NCBI RefSeq assembly: GCF_900130025.1
Contig: NZ_FQXR01000007.1
Location: 1 to 64,000, forward strand
Origin: Sporanaerobacter acetigenes DSM 13106
Lineage (GTDB): Bacteria; Bacillota; Clostridia; Tissierellales; Sporanaerobacteraceae
Direction of reading: 5' to 3'
Length of the DNA stretch: 64,000 nt
Part shown: positions 38,270 to 47,339 of the stretch, in pieces
Layout of the letters: each line of letters starts with the position of its first letter
How positions within the stretch are numbered: position 1 is the first letter of the stretch
Translations under genes and position numbers: made by a program
The notes under the pieces: model-generated
What the model saw: the letters and a program-made list of their open reading frames with translations, nothing else
Told to the model about the DNA's origin: nothing
Databases searched by the model: none

Positions 38270-38701
38270 ATGAAATTAGAAATAGTAAACAAGAGTCCTT
38301 TTCCACTACCAAATTATTTAACAGAAGGTTCAGCAGGAATAGATCTATATGCCAATATAGATGAATCTATGCTCTTAAAACCATTAGAAAGAATCTTGAT
38401 TCCTACGGGTATACATATATCAATCCCTACAGGTTATGAAGCACAAATCAGAGCTAGAAGTGGTTTAGCTTTAAAGTATGGTATAACTTTGGCGAATGGC
38501 ATAGGAACTATAGATAGTGACTACAGAGGTGAAATAAAAATCATACTTATAAATTTGGGTCAAGAGGACTTCATTATAAATAGTGGAGATAGAATTGCTC
38601 AAATGGTTTTTATAAAATATGAAAAAGTTACTTTAATAGAGGTAAATAAATTAGATGAAACTAAAAGAGGCAGTGGGGGTTTTGGACATACAGGAATATA
38701 A
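38270..38701 (+). CDS. dut: dUTP diphosphatase
   Basis: 143 residues with all five trimeric dUTPase motifs in order: [41 protein letters not shown] and the C-terminal [10 protein letters not shown]. It hydrolyses dUTP to keep uracil out of DNA and to supply dUMP. ATG 38270 follows GAGGTGAT; the in-frame GTG at 38261 lies in that ribosome binding site. ymxH follows 15 bases on. Confidence 0.97.
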   Translation: MKLEIVNKSPFPLPNYLTEGSAGIDLYANIDESMLLKPLERILIPTGIHISIPTGYEAQIRARSGLALKYGITLANGIGTIDSDYRGEIKIILINLGQEDFIINSGDRIAQMVFIKYEKVTLIEVNKLDETKRGSGGFGHTGI

Positions 38702-38716
38702 GAAGGGGGAATTTAT

Positions 38717-38959
38717 GTGAAACTAAGCGAATTAGGTGGCAAAGAAATTGTCAATCTAAACGATGGAGGAAGATTAGGGATAATTGCTGATTCAGATATT
38801 ATTATTGATGAAAAGACAGGGAAAATAATTTCTCTATTAGTTCCTGACCCAAAGGTACAATTCAAATTATTTGGGGAAAAGGAAGAAATAGAAATACCTT
38901 GGAACTCCATACGAAAAATAGGAAACGATATGATAATAGTTGAATTTGAAGATTACTAA
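38717..38959 (+). CDS. ymxH: YlmC/YmxH family PRC-barrel sporulation protein
   Basis: 80 residues of a PRC-barrel: KLSELGGKEIVNLNDGGRLG, then ISLLVPDPK and IPWNSIRKIGNDMIIVE. Proteins of this family (YlmC/YmxH) are restricted to spore-forming Firmicutes, and their function is not settled. Translation starts at GTG 38717 after AAGGGGGA; the overlapping ATG at 38715 is out of frame. In Bacillus ymxH precedes spoVFA-asd-dapG; here dapG follows directly. Confidence 0.88.
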   Translation: MKLSELGGKEIVNLNDGGRLGIIADSDIIIDEKTGKIISLLVPDPKVQFKLFGEKEEIEIPWNSIRKIGNDMIIVEFEDY

Positions 38960-39037
38960 TTATTAATTCAATCACAAATAATCTTAAATACCCATATTAT
39001 AAACTAAACGATAAATTTCTAGAGGTGATAAAATACG

Positions 39038-40252
39038 ATGAGGACAATAGTTCAAAAATTTGGAGGTACATCAGTTGCCTCAAAAAGCAGTAGAGAAATG
39101 GTAATGAAAAAAATACTTGATAAAAAAAATTCAGGTTTTAAAGTAGTTGTAGTAGTTTCAGCTATGGGAAGAAAGGAAAGCCCTTATTCTACAGATTCAT
39201 TAATTGAATTAATAAACAAATCCACTCTGTCGCCTAGAGAATTAGATCTTCTTTTATCTTGTGGCGAAATTATCTCTGCAGTTGTATTGTCAAATTTATT
39301 AAATGAAGAAGGTTATAAATCTATCGTATACACAGGATATCAGGCCGGTATAAAAACCAATGACAATTTTGGTTGTGCAGATATCATAGATATAGATCCT
39401 ATAAATATAGCTAATAGTTTGGGAAAAGATTATATTGTTATAGTGGCTGGATTCCAAGGAGCTAATAGGGAGGGTGACATTACTACCTTAGGCAGAGGTG
39501 GTAGCGATATCACTGCTGTTGCATTAGGAAAAGCTTTAAAAAGTCAATGTGTAGAAATATATACTGATGTAGATGGAATAATGACTGCAGATCCAAGTAT
39601 TGTACCAAATGCAAAATTGTTAGATAGTATGTGCTATTCTGAAGTTTATCAATTAGCAGAAGATGGAGCAAAAGTTATACATCCTAAAGCTGTAGAAATT
39701 GCTCAAAAGTACAATATACCCATAAAAATTAAAAATACTTTTACTAAAAGTGAAGGTACTACAATAAAAAATACTCAAACAATACCATCTAAAGATATGA
39801 AAGATATACAAAATCAAAAAATTCTAACAGCAATAACTTACAAAAAAAGAAGGGTACAAGTCATTATTGATGTTGATAGTGAAAATGATAATACAGAAAA
39901 TTTGATGGAAGGAATAACAAAAAACAATATAAGCATTGATTTAATAAATTTTTTTGTTGACAAAAAAATATTTACTATTGATAAGGAAGACTTAACCATT
40001 CTAGAAAACATATTAAAAAAAGGTAATTACAAATATAAGATAATTGATAACTGCTGTAAAATAAGTGCTACAGGCTATAAAATGCATGGAATGCCAGGAG
40101 TCATGGCTAGAATCACAAAAACTTTATCTAGAGAAGGAATACGAATTTTACAATCTGCTGACTCTCATAATACTATTTGGTGTTTAATTGATGAAAAAAA
40201 TACAGATAAGGCAATAAAAGCCCTCCATAATGAATTTAAATTATATGAATAG
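39038..40252 (+). CDS. dapG: Aspartate kinase
   Basis: 404 residues. The kinase domain starts with VQKFGGTSVA and contains TTLGRGGSDITAVALG and EIYTDVDGIMTADP; two ACT regulatory domains occupy the last ~140 residues. It phosphorylates aspartate, the first step towards lysine, diaminopimelate, methionine and threonine. The symbol dapG is given from its position before tepA; the dipicolinate synthase, asd and dapA genes found here in Bacillus are missing. Confidence 0.93.
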   Translation: MRTIVQKFGGTSVASKSSREMVMKKILDKKNSGFKVVVVVSAMGRKESPYSTDSLIELINKSTLSPRELDLLLSCGEIISAVVLSNLLNEEGYKSIVYTGYQAGIKTNDNFGCADIIDIDPINIANSLGKDYIVIVAGFQGANREGDITTLGRGGSDITAVALGKALKSQCVEIYTDVDGIMTADPSIVPNAKLLDSMCYSEVYQLAEDGAKVIHPKAVEIAQKYNIPIKIKNTFTKSEGTTIKNTQTIPSKDMKDIQNQKILTAITYKKRRVQVIIDVDSENDNTENLMEGITKNNISIDLINFFVDKKIFTIDKEDLTILENILKKGNYKYKIIDNCCKISATGYKMHGMPGVMARITKTLSREGIRILQSADSHNTIWCLIDEKNTDKAIKALHNEFKLYE

Positions 40253-40282
40253 GCCAGATCATCTTTTATGATTTGGTCTATT
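40248..40282 (+). terminator. Hairpin after dapG
   Basis: A 15-bp stem with two G-U pairs (40248-40262 with 40268-40282, loop CTTTT) begins at the dapG stop. Only a short AT-rich tail follows, so terminator strength is uncertain. Confidence 0.65.
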
Positions 40283-40358
40283 ATATTTAGCATATTATTA
40301 TATAAAAAGTAAAAACTAAAAAGAGCATATTTAAATAAAAAATTGGAGGATATATTTT

Positions 40359-41069
40359 ATGAAAAGATATGATTTGAATTATCGTGGAGAAAATAATGAG
40401 GACGAAAAAAAAGATGATAAGAATTTAGATGAACTAAAAAGTATTGGAACTATGGATATACCAGAGTTTCCAAATGATATACAATATTTAACTATAATAG
40501 GGGAAATTGAAGGGCATATTATGGCTCCTCCTCAGAAAAAAGCTACTAAATATGAACATTTAATACCTTTACTTATTGCAGCCATGGAAGATCCTAAAAT
40601 TAAAGGAGTATTTATTATTCTAAATACAATTGGTGGAGATGTTGAAGCAGGTCTTGCACTTGCAGAAATGATAAGTAGCATTGATAAGCCTAAAGTATCT
40701 TTAGTCCTAGGAGGTGGACACAGTGTAGGAGTTCCCCTAGCAACATCTACAGATTATTCTTTTATAGTTCCATCAGCCTCTATGACAATCCACCCTATTC
40801 GTACTACTGGATTAGTTATAGGAGGTCCCCAAACTTTTAGATATTTTGAAAAAATGCAACAAAGAATCATAGATTACATTATTAGAACATCTAATATAGA
40901 TAGAGATACTTTGATGAAATTAATGTATGCTACAGACGAAATAGCTAACGATGTAGGAACAATACTTATTGGTCAAGAAGCTGTAGATTATGGATTAATT
41001 GATGAAGTTGGTGGATTTAGTGATGCACTGTACAAACTTCGAAGTTTGATTAATAATGATAAGGAATAG
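40359..41069 (+). CDS. tepA: ClpP-family serine protease TepA/YmfB
   Basis: 236 residues of the ClpP/crotonase fold. The nucleophile S122 is in GGGHSVGVPLA and the catalytic histidine H145 in MTIHPIR, with ILNTIGGDVEAGLALAEMI before them. This Clp-like branch (TepA, translocation-enhancing protein) is found beside ftsK/spoIIIE in spore formers and has been linked to cleaving spore or signal peptides. No ATPase partner gene is present here. Confidence 0.9.
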   Translation: MKRYDLNYRGENNEDEKKDDKNLDELKSIGTMDIPEFPNDIQYLTIIGEIEGHIMAPPQKKATKYEHLIPLLIAAMEDPKIKGVFIILNTIGGDVEAGLALAEMISSIDKPKVSLVLGGGHSVGVPLATSTDYSFIVPSASMTIHPIRTTGLVIGGPQTFRYFEKMQQRIIDYIIRTSNIDRDTLMKLMYATDEIANDVGTILIGQEAVDYGLIDEVGGFSDALYKLRSLINNDKE

Positions 41070-41086
41070 TATAAGCAAAAAAATTA

Positions 41087-41095
41087 TGCTATAAT
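41087..41095 (+). promoter_or_regulatory. Extended -10 promoter of uppP
   Basis: TGCTATAAT (41087-41095) is an exact extended -10 element. No good -35 is found at 17 bases (TAGTAT), which the extended -10 could make up for. The transcript would start near 41102 and give uppP its own short leader. Confidence 0.6.
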
Positions 41096-41134
41096 ATCAT
41101 GAGTACATATTTTCACTATAAGGGGGAGATTTTT

Positions 41135-41959
41135 TTGACTTTTTTTCAAGCTATTATTTTAGGTATTTTTCAAGGCATAACAGAATTTTTACCAATTAGT
41201 AGTTCAGGACATCTAGTAGTATTACAACATTTTTTTGGAATAAGAGAAGGAAATTTGTTTTTCACTGAAATGCTACACTTTGGTACTCTAATTTCAATAT
41301 TTATTGTTTATTTTAACGATATAATTAAAATAATAATTGAATTCTTCAAAATGCTTGGCAGTGGAATAAAAAACAAAAAATTTAAAGTCACCAATTCTTA
41401 TCAAAAATTAGCTCTTTTAATTATTGTAGGAAGTATACCTACTGCTATAATTGGGATATTATTGGGAGATATCTTTGAAAAACTATACTCATCTATAATT
41501 GCAATAAGTATTGCTTTTATAATAACAGGTTTTCTACTATGGTTTGTTGACAGAAACGCAAAAGAAAATAAGAGAATAAAAAATGTATCTTACTTAGATG
41601 CAATAATCATAGGTATTTTTCAAGGTATTGCTATTACACCAGGTATATCTAGATCAGGTTCAACTATAGCAGGTGGATTGTTTAGAGGATTAAACAGAAA
41701 ATTGGCTACTGAATTTTCATTTTTACTTGCATTGCCAGCTACTTTTGGAGCAGCAATACTAGGAATAAGAGATGCTGTAGCCGCTGGTGGAGAAACTCAA
41801 TTTACAGCTCCTTTAGTTGTGGGAGTTGTCATTTCAGCTATTGTAGGAGTTTTTGCAATGAAAATTTTAATGAGCTTGCTAGAAAATAAAAAGCTACACT
41901 ATTTTTCATATTATTTGTGGGTTTTAGGTACTATATTATTAATTTCTCAGATATTCTAA
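41135..41959 (+). CDS. uppP: Undecaprenyl-diphosphatase UppP (BacA)
   Basis: 274 residues, mostly membrane helices. The two conserved motifs are GITEFLPISSSGHL near the start and PGISRSGSTIAGGLFRG near residue 170. It recycles the lipid carrier made by UppS by removing one phosphate. TTG 41135 has AGGGGGAGA six bases upstream; the in-frame ATG at 41099 precedes this site and would add 12 residues before the conserved FFQAIILGIFQG. Confidence 0.95.
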   Translation: MTFFQAIILGIFQGITEFLPISSSGHLVVLQHFFGIREGNLFFTEMLHFGTLISIFIVYFNDIIKIIIEFFKMLGSGIKNKKFKVTNSYQKLALLIIVGSIPTAIIGILLGDIFEKLYSSIIAISIAFIITGFLLWFVDRNAKENKRIKNVSYLDAIIIGIFQGIAITPGISRSGSTIAGGLFRGLNRKLATEFSFLLALPATFGAAILGIRDAVAAGGETQFTAPLVVGVVISAIVGVFAMKILMSLLENKKLHYFSYYLWVLGTILLISQIF

Positions 41960-41966
41960 ATAAAAG

Positions 41967-41991
41967 AGGATTTTAGTATCATCTGTAGAAA
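41967..41991 (+). promoter_or_regulatory. SigH-like promoter upstream of ftsK/spoIIIE
   Basis: AGGATTT (41967-41973) and GAAA (41988-41991) are 14 bases apart, and TGTA precedes the -10 as in spoVS1. The leader would be about 15-20 bases. A sporulation sigma factor fits a SpoIIIE-type DNA pump. Confidence 0.6.
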
Positions 41992-42011
41992 TACTTCCAG
42001 AGGTGATTATT

Positions 42012-44117
42012 TTGAAAAGCAAAAAAAAGAAAAAATCATTTGATAGGGAAATAGTCGGAATTATAATTATATCCTTTGGAATACTTTTGCTTTTAAGTTT
42101 ATTTACCAATAAAACTGGTGTAGTTGGTAACTTTTTAAAAGATGCACTTTTATTACTTATGGGATTTGGAGGATATATATTTCCATTAATAATATTAGCT
42201 ATTGGACTGCTATTAGTGCTAAACAAATTAGATATGGAAGATGATAAAAAGTCGATTTTTTTAATTGTTATTTTCATATGTTTTATCACCATTATTGATA
42301 TAAAAGACATTAAAGTTGATTTATTTAAAAGTAAAATGGAGCTTGTATTTGAATATTCTCAATTAGGACATGGAGGAGGCATTGTTGGAGGACTTTTAGG
42401 ATATGCCTTCTTCAAACTATTTGGCTCTTTAGGATCTTATATAATACTTTCCATTATTAGTTTTATCTTTTTTCTATTGTTAACTGAAATCAGGCTAACT
42501 GAACTCACACCAAAATTTAATTCAGTTAAAATTGAAAATAATAATGAGAAAAGAAAGAAAAGAAAAGAAAAGTATACAAAAGTAGATGACAAAAAAAAGT
42601 CTATAAAAATACTAGACTATTCTAGCAATGATATAGAAAATGAAAATTCAAAAATTGACAATTCAGATGATAAAATAAGTATAAATAAAAATAATATTTC
42701 TATAGACAACTATCAATTCCCACCTATAGAACTATTGAAAGACAGAAATGAAAAAAGTGATATAGATGATAAAAAAGAAATATTGGTGAATGCAAAAAAA
42801 ATCGAGGACACAATGAAAAATTTTGGTATCGCGGCAAATATAGTTCAAATAAGCAAAGGCCCTACCATTACTTGCTATGAACTTCAACCTGCACCTGGTG
42901 TTAAAGTAAGTCGTATAGTGAATTTATCAGATGATATAGCTTTAAATTTAGCTACATCAGATGTGCGAATAGAAGCACCTATTCCTGGGAAAGCAGCGGT
43001 AGGTATTGAAGTTCCCAATAAAACTAAATTAAATGTAGGGTTAAAAGAAATACTTTTATCAGAAGAATACATGGAGATAAATTCAAATATACCGTTGGCA
43101 TTAGGGAAAAATGTTGCAGGAAAACCTGTAATTACAACTATGGAAAAAATGCCTCATCTATTGATTGCAGGTGCTACGGGTTCAGGCAAAAGCGTGTGCA
43201 TAAATACTATTATAATGAGTATATTATATAAATCTAATCCAGATGATGTAAAACTTATTTTAATTGACCCAAAAGTTGTAGAATTAAGTATTTACAATGA
43301 TATACCTCATCTATTAATTCCAGTAGTTACAGATGCAAAAAAAGCAAGAAGTGCACTAAATTGGGCTGTTGAAGAAATGACAAGAAGATATAAATTATTT
43401 GCTCAAAATAGTGTAAGAGATATCTACAGCTATAACAACAAAATACGAGATAATGATAAGGCTGAAAATTTGTCACAAATTGTCATAATAATTGATGAAC
43501 TAGCAGATTTGATGATGGTAGCTGCTCAAGAAATAGAAGATTATATATGTAGATTGGCACAAATGGCAAGAGCTGCAGGAATGTATTTAATTGTAGCTAC
43601 CCAAAGACCATCAGTAGATATAATCACTGGGACTATAAAAGCTAATATACCATCTAGAATATCTTTTGCTGTAACTTCTCAAGTCGATTCGAGAACCATA
43701 TTAGATATGAGTGGAGCTGAAAAACTACTTGGAAAAGGTGATATGCTTTTTTATCCTTCAGATATGCCCAAACCTATAAGGGTTCAAGGAGCATTTATTG
43801 ATGATGAAGAAGTTGAAGAAATTGTTTCTTTCTTGAAAAAGCAAAATACTCCAACCTATAATGAAGAAATTTTAGATACAATAGAAAATGAAAATTTCAT
43901 AAGTGATGAATCAAGTGATGAACTTCTTCCAAAAGCAATCGATTTAGTCATTAACGAGGGACAGGCTTCAATATCTTTACTACAAAGAAAATTAAAAATA
44001 GGATATGCAAGAGCTGCAAGACTTATTGATGAAATGGAGGATAGGGGAATAGTGGGAGGATACGAAGGAAGCAAACCCAGAAAAGTACTAGTAGATAAAG
44101 AAGATTTTAATTCTTAG
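42012..44117 (+). CDS. ftsK: DNA translocase FtsK/SpoIIIE
   Basis: 701 residues: four N-terminal membrane helices, a basic/acidic linker, an alpha-beta motor with Walker A GATGSGKSV and Walker B IIIDELADLMM, and a C-terminal gamma winged-helix domain (LQRKLKIGYARAARLIDEMEDRGIVGGYEG) that reads orienting sequences. It pumps chromosomal DNA through the division or spore septum. TTG 42012 is chosen five bases after AGAGGTGAT. It is the only FtsK in the window, so both division and sporulation roles are possible. Confidence 0.96.
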   Translation: MKSKKKKKSFDREIVGIIIISFGILLLLSLFTNKTGVVGNFLKDALLLLMGFGGYIFPLIILAIGLLLVLNKLDMEDDKKSIFLIVIFICFITIIDIKDIKVDLFKSKMELVFEYSQLGHGGGIVGGLLGYAFFKLFGSLGSYIILSIISFIFFLLLTEIRLTELTPKFNSVKIENNNEKRKKRKEKYTKVDDKKKSIKILDYSSNDIENENSKIDNSDDKISINKNNISIDNYQFPPIELLKDRNEKSDIDDKKEILVNAKKIEDTMKNFGIAANIVQISKGPTITCYELQPAPGVKVSRIVNLSDDIALNLATSDVRIEAPIPGKAAVGIEVPNKTKLNVGLKEILLSEEYMEINSNIPLALGKNVAGKPVITTMEKMPHLLIAGATGSGKSVCINTIIMSILYKSNPDDVKLILIDPKVVELSIYNDIPHLLIPVVTDAKKARSALNWAVEEMTRRYKLFAQNSVRDIYSYNNKIRDNDKAENLSQIVIIIDELADLMMVAAQEIEDYICRLAQMARAAGMYLIVATQRPSVDIITGTIKANIPSRISFAVTSQVDSRTILDMSGAEKLLGKGDMLFYPSDMPKPIRVQGAFIDDEEVEEIVSFLKKQNTPTYNEEILDTIENENFISDESSDELLPKAIDLVINEGQASISLLQRKLKIGYARAARLIDEMEDRGIVGGYEGSKPRKVLVDKEDFNS

Positions 44118-44135
44118 AAAAGGAGTGTTAACCAA

Positions 44136-45473
44136 TTGAAGAAAGTAAATGTAGCTATAATAACCTTAGGATGCTCTAAAAATGAAATAGATTCTGACAT
44201 AATGGCTGGTATACTAAAGAATAATGACTTTAATATTATAACAAATTTAGATGAAGCAGAGATAATCATTGTAAATACATGTGGATTTATTGATGCTGCA
44301 AAGGAAGAATCTATAAAAATTATATGGGAAATGACAAAATATAAGGAATATGGAAAGTGTAAATACCTAATACTTTCAGGCTGTTTAGCTGAAAGGTACT
44401 CAAAAGAATTGGCAGAAGAAATAGATGAAGTAGATGGAATTTTAGGCACAGGAAACATAAGGGATATAGCACAACTACTTAAGGGATTGGAACAAAAAAA
44501 TAAAATAATTAATATTGGAAATGTAAACGAAGAATATATTGAAGAAATTGAAAGAACAGAGTTTACTCATACTGCCTATATGAAAATTTCCGAAGGTTGC
44601 AATAATTATTGTACTTATTGTATAATTCCCAAGCTTCGAGGACATTACAGAAGTAGAAAAATGGGAAATATCATATCTGAAGCAAAGTATTTAGTAGATA
44701 AAGGTGTAAAAGAAATAATACTTATAGCACAAAATACAACAGATTATGGAATAGATTTATATGGAGAATATAAATTACCCGATCTACTATATGAATTGAA
44801 CAAAATAGAAGGTTTAGAGTGGATTAGAATATTATATATGTACCCAGATAATTTTACAGATGAACTTATTGAAGCAATAAAAACAAATAAAAAGGTTGCA
44901 AAATATGTAGATATACCCATTCAGCATATAAGTGATAAAATACTAGAAAAAATGAACAGAAAAACAAGTAAAAAGGATATAACTAAACTAATTAAAAAAT
45001 TGAGAAGTGAGATACCAGAAATCATTATTAGAACAACAGTGATTGTAGGATTTCCTGGAGAAAAAAATGAAGAATTTGATGAATTGTATGAGTATATAAA
45101 AGAAATTAAGTTTGATAGACTAGGAGCTTTTGTTTATTCCAGAGAAGAAGGTACTAAAGCATATGAATATGATGAACAAATAGATGAAGAAACTAAAATA
45201 TATAGAAGAAATAGAATAATGGAATTGCAACAAGAAATATCTTTGATGGAAAACAAAAATAAAATAGGGAAGATTTATAAAGTATTGATAGAAGAAAAAT
45301 ATGATGACAATATTTATATAGGTAGAAGCTATATGGATAGTCCTGAAATTGATGGAATAGTATATTTTAAAAGCATCAAAGCAGTAAATCCTGGCACTTT
45401 TGTTAATGTTAAAATAGTTGGTTGTTTAGAATATGATTTAATGGGGGAGATTTTAAGTGAATACAGCGAATAA
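44136..45473 (+). CDS. rimO: Ribosomal protein S12 methylthiotransferase RimO
   Basis: 445 residues. The UPF0004 domain has three cysteines (LGCSKNEIDSD, NTCGFID, SGCLAERY), the radical-SAM motif CxxxCxxC uses C155, C159 and C162, and the C-terminal TRAM domain closes the protein. DSD in the first motif is the RimO hallmark that separates it from MiaB. It adds a methylthio group to an aspartate of S12. TTG 44136 follows AGGAGTG. Confidence 0.95.
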   Translation: MKKVNVAIITLGCSKNEIDSDIMAGILKNNDFNIITNLDEAEIIIVNTCGFIDAAKEESIKIIWEMTKYKEYGKCKYLILSGCLAERYSKELAEEIDEVDGILGTGNIRDIAQLLKGLEQKNKIINIGNVNEEYIEEIERTEFTHTAYMKISEGCNNYCTYCIIPKLRGHYRSRKMGNIISEAKYLVDKGVKEIILIAQNTTDYGIDLYGEYKLPDLLYELNKIEGLEWIRILYMYPDNFTDELIEAIKTNKKVAKYVDIPIQHISDKILEKMNRKTSKKDITKLIKKLRSEIPEIIIRTTVIVGFPGEKNEEFDELYEYIKEIKFDRLGAFVYSREEGTKAYEYDEQIDEETKIYRRNRIMELQQEISLMENKNKIGKIYKVLIEEKYDDNIYIGRSYMDSPEIDGIVYFKSIKAVNPGTFVNVKIVGCLEYDLMGEILSEYSE

Positions 45474-46002
45474 ATTGACAATTTTTAGAATGATTTTAGT
45501 TCCTGTTTTTATGATTTTTTTATTCTCTGACATCAACAATGCACAATATATTGCTGCAGCTATTTTTATATTAGCTTCTATAACAGATGCATTAGATGGA
45601 CATATTGCAAGAAGTAGAAATCAGATAACTAACTTTGGAAAGTTCATGGACCCACTAGCAGATAAAATACTAGTATCATCCGCTTTGATTTCTATGATAG
45701 AACTAGGCAAGATTCCAGCATGGGTAGTAGTAGTTATTATAGCAAGAGAATTTGCAATAACTGGCCTTAGAGTTATTGCAGCTAGTGAAGGAATCACTAT
45801 TGCTGCAAATAAATTAGGTAAAATAAAAACCATAACACAACTAATTGCAATAATTGCTTTGTTATTTAATAACTATCCTTTTAGACTAATAAACCTTCCT
45901 TTTGATCAAATTATGATATATGTTGCTGTATTTTTTACAATAATATCTGGAATTGATTATATCTATAAAAACAAAGAAGTATTGCACAGTGGAGACAGGT
46001 AA
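45457..46002 (+). CDS. pgsA: CDP-diacylglycerol-glycerol-3-phosphate 3-phosphatidyltransferase
   Basis: 181 residues with about four membrane helices and the CDP-alcohol phosphotransferase signature DALDGHIAR-x8-GKFMDPLAD near residues 44-68. It makes phosphatidylglycerol phosphate from the CDP-diacylglycerol produced by CdsA. GTG 45457 lies inside rimO (17-base overlap), using the ribosome binding site TGGGGGAG there. cinA follows, the same order as in Bacillus. Confidence 0.96.
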   Translation: MNTANKLTIFRMILVPVFMIFLFSDINNAQYIAAAIFILASITDALDGHIARSRNQITNFGKFMDPLADKILVSSALISMIELGKIPAWVVVVIIAREFAITGLRVIAASEGITIAANKLGKIKTITQLIAIIALLFNNYPFRLINLPFDQIMIYVAVFFTIISGIDYIYKNKEVLHSGDR

Positions 46003-46017
46003 ACAGGAGATGATTTA

Positions 46018-47253
46018 ATGAAAGCAGAAATTATATGTGTTGGCACAGAATTACTTCTAGGAAATATTGTCAATACAAATGCACAATTTTTATCACAAAG
46101 ATTAGCTGATTTAGGCATAGACGTTTATTATCATTCAGTAGTGGGAGACAATGCAGAAAGATTAGAAAAAGCTACAAAAATAGCCCTAAATAGATCCGAA
46201 TTGATAATTTATACGGGTGGATTAGGACCTACAAGTGATGATTTAACCAAAGAAATCGTTTCAAATATATTGGGTTTAGAAATGAAATTAGACAATATAA
46301 GTTTAGAAAAAATAAAAGAATATTTTAAGAAAAGCAATAAAATTATGACGGAAAATAATATAAAGCAAGCTATTCTACCTAAAGATTGTATTGTTTTAAA
46401 AAATGATGTAGGAACTGCTCCAGGTGTTTTTTTAGACTATAATGAAAAGAAGATAGTTTTATTACCAGGCCCTCCTAAAGAAATGAATTTAATGTTTAAT
46501 AATTATGTCGTTCCATTAATAAAACAAGACTATATTATAAAATCCAAAACACTAAAAACCATAGGCATAGGAGAATCTCAATTAGAAGATTTAATTAAAG
46601 ATTTAATAGAAGAACAAACAAATCCTACAATTGCTACTTATGCGAAAGAAGGTCAAGTAGATATTAGAATAACAGGAAAAGACAGAGATGAAGAAACGAT
46701 TGACGAATCAATAAAGAAGCTAGTCGAAAAAATTGATAAAGTATTAAAAAATTATATTTATAGCTATAACAATAAAACCATTGAAGAAGTTTTTTATAAT
46801 CTTCTCAAAGAAAAAAATATGAAGGTAGCTTTTTGTGAATCTTGTACTGGTGGACTTGTTTCAAGTAGATTTACAAGGATACCAGGTGCATCTTTAGTTT
46901 TTGATCGTGGCATTGTTACATATAGTAATAATGCAAAAATAACTGAACTTAGCGTAAAAGGAGAAACCTTAAATAGATATAGTGCAGTAAGTAGCCAAAC
47001 TGCAATAGAAATGGCCAATGGATTGCTTTCAAAGAGCAATGTGGATATGGCTTTGTCAACCACTGGCATAGCTGGACCTAGTGGAGGAACTAAAACTACA
47101 CCAGTTGGCACAGTTTTCATTGGAATAGCTACAAAACATGAATCTTTAGCAATTGAATGTCATTTTAGTGGAGATAGACAATCTATTCAAGATAAAGCTG
47201 CAAGCAAAGTTTTTGATGAGGGTAGAAAATATTTACTAAAAATAAATCATTGA
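46018..47253 (+). CDS. cinA: CinA family competence/damage-inducible protein (nicotinamide mononucleotide deamidase)
   Basis: 411 residues: an N-terminal MoaB/MogA-like domain (VGTELLLGNIVNTNAQFL, GGLGPTSDDLT) and a C-terminal CinA domain (AFCESCTGGLVSSRFTRIPGAS, STTGIAGPSGGTKTTPVGTVFIG), which deamidates NMN in related proteins. The pgsA-cinA-recA order is standard in Firmicutes. The recA promoter overlaps its last codons. Confidence 0.95.
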   Translation: MKAEIICVGTELLLGNIVNTNAQFLSQRLADLGIDVYYHSVVGDNAERLEKATKIALNRSELIIYTGGLGPTSDDLTKEIVSNILGLEMKLDNISLEKIKEYFKKSNKIMTENNIKQAILPKDCIVLKNDVGTAPGVFLDYNEKKIVLLPGPPKEMNLMFNNYVVPLIKQDYIIKSKTLKTIGIGESQLEDLIKDLIEEQTNPTIATYAKEGQVDIRITGKDRDEETIDESIKKLVEKIDKVLKNYIYSYNNKTIEEVFYNLLKEKNMKVAFCESCTGGLVSSRFTRIPGASLVFDRGIVTYSNNAKITELSVKGETLNRYSAVSSQTAIEMANGLLSKSNVDMALSTTGIAGPSGGTKTTPVGTVFIGIATKHESLAIECHFSGDRQSIQDKAASKVFDEGRKYLLKINH

Positions 47254-47278
47254 CTATGTAAACAAAATATTGTATTAT
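47250..47278 (+). promoter_or_regulatory. recA promoter
   Basis: TTGACT (47250-47255) and TATTAT (47273-47278) are 17 bases apart. The -35 overlaps the cinA stop codon. Transcription should start near 47285, downstream of the first in-frame ATG codons at 47277 and 47283, which therefore cannot initiate recA. Confidence 0.85.
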
Positions 47279-47286
47279 GTATATGA

Positions 47287-47300
47287 GGAACTTACGTTCG
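47287..47300 (+). promoter_or_regulatory. LexA operator (SOS box) of recA
   Basis: GGAAC-TTAC-GTTCG fits the Gram-positive SOS box (consensus CGAAC-N4-GTTCG) at 13 of the palindrome's fixed and spacer positions, with only the first base differing. It lies at the transcript start, where bound LexA would block the polymerase. Confidence 0.88.
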
Positions 47301-47308
47301 AAAACGAA

Positions 47309-47334
47309 AGGTGGTGGATCCAGTTTTCACTGGA
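47309..47334 (+). promoter_or_regulatory. recA Shine-Dalgarno with start-proximal hairpin
   Basis: The only Shine-Dalgarno (AGGTGGTGG, 47309-47317) is 22 bases from ATG 47340. A five-pair hairpin (TCCAG 47319-47323 with CTGGA 47330-47334) fills the gap. Folding it would leave an effective distance of about six bases, so the hairpin appears to define the start codon. Confidence 0.55.
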
Positions 47335-47339
47335 ACAAT

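Noticed and set aside
47277-47285. ATG 47277 or 47283 as recA start
   Set aside because: They lie in or just past the -10 element, before the expected transcript start, and would add residues foreign to RecA.
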